Below, one piece after another: positions 57,744 through 64,000 of a DNA stretch of 64,000 bases. The first letter of the stretch is position 1; every line of letters begins with the position of its first letter. The notes beneath the pieces were generated by a model. That model searched no databases and was not told the DNA's origin. It saw only the letters and a list, made by a program, of their open reading frames with translations. Made by a program: the position numbers and the translations under genes. The DNA comes from Bog-756 sp963701325 (GTDB lineage Bacteria > Actinomycetota > Acidimicrobiia > Acidimicrobiales > RAAP-2). The DNA is taken from the NCBI GenBank assembly GCA_963701325.1, contig OY969604.1, forward strand, positions 2,728,001 to 2,792,000, read 5' to 3'.

Positions 57744-58962
57744 GAGTCCCATCGATCGAATGCTCCGGAGCGACGAGGCCGCCCGCCGCCTCGGGGTCAA
57801 GGTGACCTCCCTCTATGCCTACGTGAGCCGTGGTCTGCTCGTCTCCCATCCCGAACCCGGCGGCAGGCACAGTCTGTTCTCGGTGGACGACGTCGAGCGC
57901 CTCGCTCGGCGGTCGCGCCGCGGCAAGACCGTCGAGACCCGGATGGCCACCATCACCACCGCGATCACCCAGCTCACCGATCGCGGGCCGCTCTACCGGG
58001 GGATCCCCGCGGTCGATCTGGCGACAACCGCCTCGTACGAGGAGGTGGCCGGCCTGCTCTGGGCAGAGCCCGGCGGCGCGGGGCCCGGGGCTCCCTGGGA
58101 GACCTCGGACCTCGGACCGGCTCCGGCCCTGGCGGCGGGGGACCGCCTGCGGTGGGCGGTGGTCATGGCCGGCGGCACCGACCCGTTCCGGGGCGACCTG
58201 CGTCCCCGGGCGGTGGTCCGGATCGCGCGCCGCATCGTGGTCGCGATGGTCGCCGCACTGGACATGCCCGCAACCGCGTCTGCCGGCGGCGCACCGCCGC
58301 TCCTGACCCTGGACGGCGGGCGGGTCGTCGAGGACTCGATCGCCGCGCGGATGGCGACCCGGCTCGGTCCCGTCCCGAGCGAGGAACTGGTCCGCGCCTG
58401 CAACGCCGCGCTGGTCCTGTTGGCCGATCACGAACTGGCCACCTCCACGGTCGCCGCGCGGGTGGCCGCCTCGGTCCGGGCGGATACCTACGACGTGGTG
58501 CTCGCCGGGCTGGGTACCGTCGGTGGCCGTCTGCACGGCGGGGCGAGCCGGGTGGTCCACAGCCTGCTCACCGAGGCGGCCGCCGTCGGTGTGGAGCGGG
58601 CCGTCGCCGACGCTCTCCGGGACCACGGTCTCCTCCCGGGATTCGGGCACCCGGTCTACGAGTCCGGGGACGCCCGCTTCGGCGTGCTGGAGGACCTCTT
58701 CTGCGCTCTCGCCACGGCCGAGGAGCGTGCGCTGCTCCACTCCCTCCTGGAGCTCGCGGCCGACGCCGACCTCCCGGCGCCCAACGTCGACCTCGGACTG
58801 GCCGCTGTGGTCTGGGCGGCCGGGCTCCCGCCTGACGCCGGACAGACCCTCTTCACCGTGGCACGCGTGGCCGGGTGGGCCGCGCACCTCCTGGAGGAGC
58901 TCGACGAGCCCCCGCTCCGGTACCGGGCGCGCGCCGTCTACAGCACGCCCGGGCAGGTCTGA
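57742..58962 (+). CDS. Helix-turn-helix domain fused to a citrate-synthase-like domain
   Basis: 406 residues from ATG 57742. An N-terminal MerR/excisionase-type helix-turn-helix (LRSDEAARRLGVKVTSLYAYVSRGLL, then GGRHSLFSVDDVERLARRSR) precedes the citrate-synthase fold. The latter has LLADHELATSTVAARVAASV, VVLAGLGTVGGRLHGGASRVVH and GFGHPVYESGDARFGVLE. Catalytic His positions are present (DHE, LHGGA, GHPVY). It could be an enzyme that also binds DNA, or a regulator that senses acyl-CoA or oxaloacetate. It has no ribosome-binding site. It is the divergent partner of the CBS-fused gene. Confidence 0.85.
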   Translation: MSPIDRMLRSDEAARRLGVKVTSLYAYVSRGLLVSHPEPGGRHSLFSVDDVERLARRSRRGKTVETRMATITTAITQLTDRGPLYRGIPAVDLATTASYEEVAGLLWAEPGGAGPGAPWETSDLGPAPALAAGDRLRWAVVMAGGTDPFRGDLRPRAVVRIARRIVVAMVAALDMPATASAGGAPPLLTLDGGRVVEDSIAARMATRLGPVPSEELVRACNAALVLLADHELATSTVAARVAASVRADTYDVVLAGLGTVGGRLHGGASRVVHSLLTEAAAVGVERAVADALRDHGLLPGFGHPVYESGDARFGVLEDLFCALATAEERALLHSLLELAADADLPAPNVDLGLAAVVWAAGLPPDAGQTLFTVARVAGWAAHLLEELDEPPLRYRARAVYSTPGQV

Positions 58963-59026
58963 ACCCTGGCCGGACGCGGAGGGCGTGCCGGAGCGGCGCT
59001 CCCGGTCACCCGCCTACGCTTCGTCC

Positions 59027-59845
59027 ATGAGCAGCATTCCCGTCCCCCGCCCGGATCGGACCTGCCTGGTGACGGGCGCCTCGTCCGGCATCGGTGGGGA
59101 GATCGCAGCACAGCTGGCGGCCCGCGGGCTCGGGGTGACCCTCGTGGCCCGCTCGGAATCCAAGCTCCGTGCGCTCGCCGAGTCCCTCGCCGCAACGCAC
59201 GACGTGCGCACGGAAGTCATCGTCGCCGACCTCGCCGACGAAGCGGAGCGTGCCTCGTTGCCCGCGGTCGTCGAGGGACGTGGCCTGGCCGTCAACGTCC
59301 TCGTCAACAATGCCGGGTTCTCGACGGTCGGCCCGGTACATCGGTCCGATCCCACGCGCGAGGTGGCCCTCATCCAAACCGACGTCGAGGCGGTCGCCCA
59401 TCTCTGCTCGCTCTTCCTCCCCGGGATGGTCGAGCGTCGGAGCGGCGTCGTGCTCAACGTTGCGTCGACCGCCGCCTTCCAGCCGATCCCGGGGCAGGCT
59501 GCGTACGCGGCGGCCAAGGCATTCGTCCTCTCCTACAGCTACGCGATCCGTGAGGAGCTGCGTCCGCACGGGGTGACGGTGACCGCCCTCTGCCCCGGCC
59601 CGGTCGAGACCGGGTTTGCCGAAACGGCCGGGTTCGACGAGGCCGACACCTCCACCCTGCCGAAGGTCATGTGGGTGTCGGCCGCCGACGTCGCCAGGGC
59701 AGCGGTCAAGGGAATGGACGCCAACCGCGCGGTCGTCGTCCCGGGTGCGGCCAACCGGGTGACCGCAGCGGTGGCCGGGATCTCGCCGCGGCGGGTGCTC
59801 GTGCCGATCGTGGCGAGGAGCCATCCGGGTCTCCGCCCCCGCTGA
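59027..59845 (+). CDS. Short-chain dehydrogenase/reductase
   Basis: 272 residues from ATG 59027. The Rossmann motif is TCLVTGASSGIGGEIAAQLA, then VNVLVNNAGFSTVG, and the catalytic triad is VASTAAFQPIPGQAAYAAAKAF (Ser, Tyr-x3-Lys). CPGPVETGF follows. This is the classical SDR fold, NADPH type by the Arg in VARSESKL. The C-terminal region contains RVTAAVAGISPRR. The substrate is unknown. Confidence 0.9.
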   Translation: MSSIPVPRPDRTCLVTGASSGIGGEIAAQLAARGLGVTLVARSESKLRALAESLAATHDVRTEVIVADLADEAERASLPAVVEGRGLAVNVLVNNAGFSTVGPVHRSDPTREVALIQTDVEAVAHLCSLFLPGMVERRSGVVLNVASTAAFQPIPGQAAYAAAKAFVLSYSYAIREELRPHGVTVTALCPGPVETGFAETAGFDEADTSTLPKVMWVSAADVARAAVKGMDANRAVVVPGAANRVTAAVAGISPRRVLVPIVARSHPGLRPR

Positions 59846-60081
59846 CCCCCCTGTATCGGCAGCCGCGGACCCCACCTTGAGCAATTTCTCGAGCAATTCC
59901 TCAGGTTTCCTCTTCTCCCTGGTCAGAGCCCTGCGGTAGAGATCCCGAGCGGCAGCCGGCGGCACCGGGCGGGCCGGTCCGGGGGTCGACCACGCGGAGA
60001 GGGTCGCCTGGTGACCCACCGACGGGCCGGCGAGCAGGCCGGGCGGGACGGCTCGTCACACCTCTAGGGTGGACTGCACTC

Positions 60082-63000
60082 GTGGTCACCACAGCGCGCG
60101 CCGAGCCGGCTGGGACCGGGCCCCCCGCGGCGGCTCCCCCTGTGCCGGACGCGGTGTGTCCCGAACGCGCAGCCCACCTCGACGAGCTGCCGGCGGACTC
60201 GATCCTCCGCACGTTCCATCCGGCAGTCGCCAGCTGGTTCCACCGGCGGTTCCCTGCCGGCCCGACCCTGCCCCAGCGCTCGGCCTGGCCCCGGATCCAG
60301 GAGGGTGGAGACGTCCTGGTGGCCTCGCCGACCGGGACCGGCAAGACCCTGACCGGCTTCCTGGTGGCGATCGACGCCGCCTATCGCGCCCATGCGATGA
60401 CGGCGGAGGCTGCCTTACCCCTGCCTGTCGTCGACGCAGCGGCCGTTCCGGCGACCACCCGCCCGGTCGGTCCCGGCGTGGTCTACGTCTCGCCGCTCCG
60501 CGCCCTCGCGGTCGACGTCCGTGAGAACCTCGAGGTCCCGCTCGCGGGCATCTCGGCGGAAGCCGCCCGGCTCGGGCTGCCCGCGCCGGACCTCTCGGTG
60601 GCCGTCCGCACCGGCGACACCCCTGCCGCCGAACGTGCGGCGATGCGCCGGTCGCCGCCGGACCTTCTCGTCACGACCCCGGAGTCGCTCTATCTCCTCC
60701 TGACCGCGGCCTCGTCACGGGCGATCCTGACCGGTGTCCACACCCTCATCGTCGACGAGGTCCACACCCTGGCCAGGGACAAGCGCGGGGCCCATCTGGC
60801 GCTGACCCTCGAACGGTTGAGCAACCTCGTCGCGGCCCACGGTGGGAGGGTGCAGCGGATCGGACTCTCGGCCACCCAGCGCCCCCTGGCGGTGGTGGCC
60901 CGTCTCCTCTCTGGCTCCGATCCCTCGACGCGCCCGACCACGATCGTCGACTGCGGTCACGCGAGGGACCTCGACGTCTCGATCGAGCTACCCGACAGCG
61001 AGCTCGAATCGGTGGCCAGCGGGGGCCAGCTCGGCGACGTGCTGGACCGGATCGCCGAGCATGTCCTCGACCACCGGACCACCCTCGTCTTCGTCAACAC
61101 CCGCAAGATGGCGGAACGAGTCGCCCACCAGCTCTCCATCCGGCTCGGTGCGTCCGACGAGGATGCTGCGGATGCCGCGGCCGACACGGAGGGCACACCG
61201 GACGGGGTCCGGCCCCCGCCGGTCCGCGACGGCGATCCGATCGACGCGGCCCTGCAGGTGGCCGCACACCACGGGAGTCTTTCCGCCGCACGCCGCCGCA
61301 TCGTGGAGCAGCGCCTCCGGGCGGGGGACCTGCGTGCACTCGTGGCGACCGCCTCCCTCGAGCTCGGGATCGACGTCGGTCCGGTCGAGCTGGTCTGCCA
61401 GATCGGCTCCCCGCGGGCCCTCGGCACCTTCCTCCAGCGGGTCGGTCGTGCCAACCACCAGTTGGAGGGAACCCCTGCCGGCTTCCTCTACCCGCTCACC
61501 CGCGACGAGCTGGTCGAGTGCACCGCGCTCCTTGCCGGGGTGCGTGCCGGGCATCTCGACGAGCTCCACCCGCCGGTCGCTCCGTTGGACGTTCTCGCCC
61601 AGCAGCTCGTGGCCGAGGTCGCCGCCGCCGAGGAGTGCGACGTCGATGCGCTCTTCGAGCTGGTCCGCGGAGCCGCCCCGTACGGCGCGCTGCCCCGCGA
61701 GGTCTTCGACGAGGTGGTCGACCTCGTCTCGTGGGGCATCACGACCGGGCGCGGTCGGCGCGGTGCCCACCTCCATCACGATGGCGTCAACGGGCGGCTG
61801 CGCGCCCGGCGTGGCGCCCGCCTGGCCGCACTCACCAGCGGCGGCGCCATCCCCGAGACAGGGGACTACCGGGTCGTGCTGGATCCCGAGGGGACCACCG
61901 TGGGCTCGGTCCACGAGGACTTCGCGGTCGAGGCCACCGCCGGGGACATCTTCCTGCTCGGAACCCACTCCTGGCGCGTCAAGAAGGTCGAGACCGGGGT
62001 GGTTCGGGTGTCCGATGCGGGGGATCTCCCGCCGACCATCCCGTTCTGGTTGGGGGAGGCTCCGGCGCGCACCGCCGAGCTCTCCGAGGAGGTGAGCGAC
62101 CTTCGGGCCGCGGTCGAACCGCTCCTCGCGGCCGGAGACGGCGAGGGAACCCGAGCCCTGATCAGGGATCGGGCCGGCGTCTCCGAGGCGGTGGCCGCGC
62201 AGGTGGCGGCCTACCTCGGCGCGGGACTCGCCGCCCTCGGCGCGCTTCCGACCCGGGACCGCATGGTCATCGAGCGGGTCTTCGACGAGGTCGAGGGATC
62301 GCAGCTCATCCTGCACGCCCCCTACGGCGGACGGATCAACCGGGCCCTCGGCCTCGCGCTCCGCAAGCGGTTCTGTGTCTCGTTCGACTTCGAGCTCCAA
62401 GCCGCCGCCGACGACGACACCGTGGTCATCTCACTCGGACCACAGCACAGCTTCCCCCTCCCCGACGTCCCTCGCATGCTCGCGAGTCGGACCGCGGTCG
62501 AGGTGCTCACCCAGGCGGTCCTGCCTCATCCGATGCTGGGTGCCAGGTGGCGGTGGAACCTCACCCGCGCCCTGATCGTGCCGCGGTCACGAGGCGGCAA
62601 GCGGCGTCCGATCCACCTGCAGCGGATGGAGGCCGACGACCTCTTGGCTGCGGCTTGGCCGGCACTGGCCGCCTGCCAGGAGAACGCCACGCCCGGCCCG
62701 GTCGGGGTGCCCGACCACGTCCTCGTCCGCCAGACGGTCGAGGACTGCCTGACCGAGCCGCTCGACGCCGCCGGGCTGGTGGCGCTGCTCGAGGACCTCG
62801 AGTCGGGCAGGGTGGCGGTGCACTGCGTCGAATCGGTCGAGCCCTCCCCACTCTCGCACGGCATCCTCACCGGCAAGCCCTTCACCTTCCTCGACGGGGC
62901 ACCGCTCGAGGAGCGGCGGACCCGGGCGGTGCCGGTGCCCCGGGGGCTCGGCCCCTCCGGCCCCTCCGGGCTCCCGGGACTCCCCGTCGATCCTGCCGAG

Positions 63001-64000
63001 CTCGGGCCACTCGATCGCGCCGCGGCAGCCGAGGTGCTCGAGCAGGTGCGACCGCAGCCTCGCAGCGCCGACGAGCTGCACGATCTGCTCCTCTCGCTCG
63101 TGCTCACCCGACCGGTGGCCGCCTGGCAACCCTGGTTCGACGAGCTCGCGCGGGACGGGCGGGTGCTCGAGGTCGGGTCCGCGTGGGCCCCCACCGAGCG
63201 GCGGGCCTGGGCCGAGGAGCTGGTGGCCTCCCTTTCGGACCCGATGGTCGGTGCTGACGACGCCTTGACCGAGTGCGTCGGGGGACACCTCGAGGTGGCC
63301 GGTCCGGTCACGGTGGAGCAGCTGGTCTCCGAGGCCGAGTTGCCGACCGGGTCGGTGCGCGGCGCGCCGCTCACGGTCGGCCGGGCCCGCACGGGGCTGG
63401 CCCGTCTCGAGGCGTCGGGATCGGCCATCGCCCTACCCGACGGACGCTGGTGCGCGCGCCACCTGCTGGTGCGGCTCCACGGCGCGAGCCGCAGTCAGCG
63501 CCGTCGTCGGGTGGAGCCTGCCACCATCAGCGACCTGGTCCGGTTCCTCGCCTGCTGGCAGCACGTCGCCGCGGGGACCCAGGCGGAAGGGAGGGCCGGC
63601 CTGCTCTCGGTCGTCGAGCAGCTCCAGGGCGTCGAAGTCGCCGCCGGCGAATGGGAGCGCCAGGTGCTGAGCCAGCGGGTGTCCGGGTACGACCCGCGCT
63701 GGCTGGACGAGCTCTGCCTCTCCGGCGAGGTGACCTGGGGACGACTGACGCCGCGCGCCGAGCCCGTCCCCACCGGTGACGGCTCTGCAGCGGATCCGGG
63801 CGCGCGGCGGGGGTCGGCGACGCCGTCACCCGCAACCCCCCTCGCCATCGTGACCCGCGAGGACATGCCCTGGATGCTGGCCGCGGTGCGCACCGGGGAG
63901 GGTCCGACCGAGCCGGTCCACGGCGCCGCCGCCGACGTGCTGGCCGTCCTGCGCGAGCGCGGCGCCTGCTTCCGCTCCGAGCTGGCCCCGGCGACCGGTC
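60082..64000 (+). CDS. Lhr-type ATP-dependent helicase (long DEAD/DEAH helicase), incomplete at right edge
   Basis: The frame from GTG 60082 is open to the window end, at least 1,306 codons. Walker A is SPTGTGKT (residues 82-89) and the DEVH box is at 225-228. Motif III-like GLSATQRP, then VFVNTRKMAERVAHQL, VATASLELGIDVGPVELV and FLQRVGRANHQ (motif VI) follow. A large Lhr C-terminal part with winged-helix blocks comes after about residue 500. The frame has no internal stop or shift. Lhr helicases unwind 3'-5' and are linked to DNA damage response. The true end lies outside. Confidence 0.9.
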   Translation, partial: MVTTARAEPAGTGPPAAAPPVPDAVCPERAAHLDELPADSILRTFHPAVASWFHRRFPAGPTLPQRSAWPRIQEGGDVLVASPTGTGKTLTGFLVAIDAAYRAHAMTAEAALPLPVVDAAAVPATTRPVGPGVVYVSPLRALAVDVRENLEVPLAGISAEAARLGLPAPDLSVAVRTGDTPAAERAAMRRSPPDLLVTTPESLYLLLTAASSRAILTGVHTLIVDEVHTLARDKRGAHLALTLERLSNLVAAHGGRVQRIGLSATQRPLAVVARLLSGSDPSTRPTTIVDCGHARDLDVSIELPDSELESVASGGQLGDVLDRIAEHVLDHRTTLVFVNTRKMAERVAHQLSIRLGASDEDAADAAADTEGTPDGVRPPPVRDGDPIDAALQVAAHHGSLSAARRRIVEQRLRAGDLRALVATASLELGIDVGPVELVCQIGSPRALGTFLQRVGRANHQLEGTPAGFLYPLTRDELVECTALLAGVRAGHLDELHPPVAPLDVLAQQLVAEVAAAEECDVDALFELVRGAAPYGALPREVFDEVVDLVSWGITTGRGRRGAHLHHDGVNGRLRARRGARLAALTSGGAIPETGDYRVVLDPEGTTVGSVHEDFAVEATAGDIFLLGTHSWRVKKVETGVVRVSDAGDLPPTIPFWLGEAPARTAELSEEVSDLRAAVEPLLAAGDGEGTRALIRDRAGVSEAVAAQVAAYLGAGLAALGALPTRDRMVIERVFDEVEGSQLILHAPYGGRINRALGLALRKRFCVSFDFELQAAADDDTVVISLGPQHSFPLPDVPRMLASRTAVEVLTQAVLPHPMLGARWRWNLTRALIVPRSRGGKRRPIHLQRMEADDLLAAAWPALAACQENATPGPVGVPDHVLVRQTVEDCLTEPLDAAGLVALLEDLESGRVAVHCVESVEPSPLSHGILTGKPFTFLDGAPLEERRTRAVPVPRGLGPSGPSGLPGLPVDPAELGPLDRAAAAEVLEQVRPQPRSADELHDLLLSLVLTRPVAAWQPWFDELARDGRVLEVGSAWAPTERRAWAEELVASLSDPMVGADDALTECVGGHLEVAGPVTVEQLVSEAELPTGSVRGAPLTVGRARTGLARLEASGSAIALPDGRWCARHLLVRLHGASRSQRRRRVEPATISDLVRFLACWQHVAAGTQAEGRAGLLSVVEQLQGVEVAAGEWERQVLSQRVSGYDPRWLDELCLSGEVTWGRLTPRAEPVPTGDGSAADPGARRGSATPSPATPLAIVTREDMPWMLAAVRTGEGPTEPVHGAAADVLAVLRERGACFRSELAPATG

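Noticed and set aside
61518..63257. Long second reading frame inside the helicase gene
   Set aside because: Its composition is Arg/Pro/Gly-rich without motifs, typical of an antiphase frame in GC-rich DNA, while the other frame carries all helicase motifs.

Overview
This is a very GC-rich bacterial chromosome segment with dense genes and many ATGA/GTGA stop-start overlaps. The content points to Actinomycetota, probably an Acidimicrobiia-like lineage: F420/luciferase-type oxidoreductases, an actinobacterial HemQ, a DUF222/HNH protein, a CGAAC-N4-GTTCG SOS box before recA, a CIRCE before groEL, a SAM-I riboswitch and many apparently leaderless starts. The lineage is inferred; the motifs are read directly.

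Layout. 1-5.7 kb: the end of a luciferase-like gene, a two-gene ABC exporter, a PilZ protein and an alkaline-phosphatase-superfamily hydrolase. 5.7-12 kb: LysR and its divergent target, DinB, then a DNA gap-repair cluster (LigD-type primase-polymerase, HhH-PHP protein, LigC-like ATP-dependent ligase, FEN-type 5' nuclease). 12-20 kb: TetR with a DrrAB-like exporter; a SAM-I riboswitch ahead of an acetyltransferase and a methyltransferase; MaoC divergent from MerR; and an SPFH membrane protein paired with a ribbon-helix-helix (RHH) regulator under a large double-palindrome operator. 20-30 kb: a mixed region with a decayed gene, a 2-oxoglutarate dioxygenase, a phosphotriesterase/acyl-CoA synthetase/enoyl-CoA hydratase operon, an ECF42 sigma factor with its DGPF protein, and a third ABC exporter. 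30-34 kb: a phosphotransferase, a secreted alpha/beta hydrolase and a complete IS481-family element inserted in the 3' end of tRNA-Ser(TGA).

34-64 kb is mostly housekeeping: pheA, larB-larC, an HNH protein, an FKBP lipoprotein, flavin-split-barrel proteins, NUDIX, a hemQ-larE-NIL operon, groEL, tRNA-Ser(GCT), rimO-pgsA-cinA, a DUF3048 protein, recA, a Tat-exported DMFase-like protein, a divergent pair of unusual citrate synthases (CBS-fused and HTH-fused), an SDR, and an Lhr-type helicase running off the right edge.

Two themes stand out. First, at least five genes (six sites) carry single-base frameshifts, both insertions and deletions, in otherwise intact reading frames. This looks more like sequence error than decay, but it falls on several interesting genes. 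Second, self-contained regulatory units recur: a local regulator, a palindromic operator at or near a leaderless start codon, and one or two target genes.
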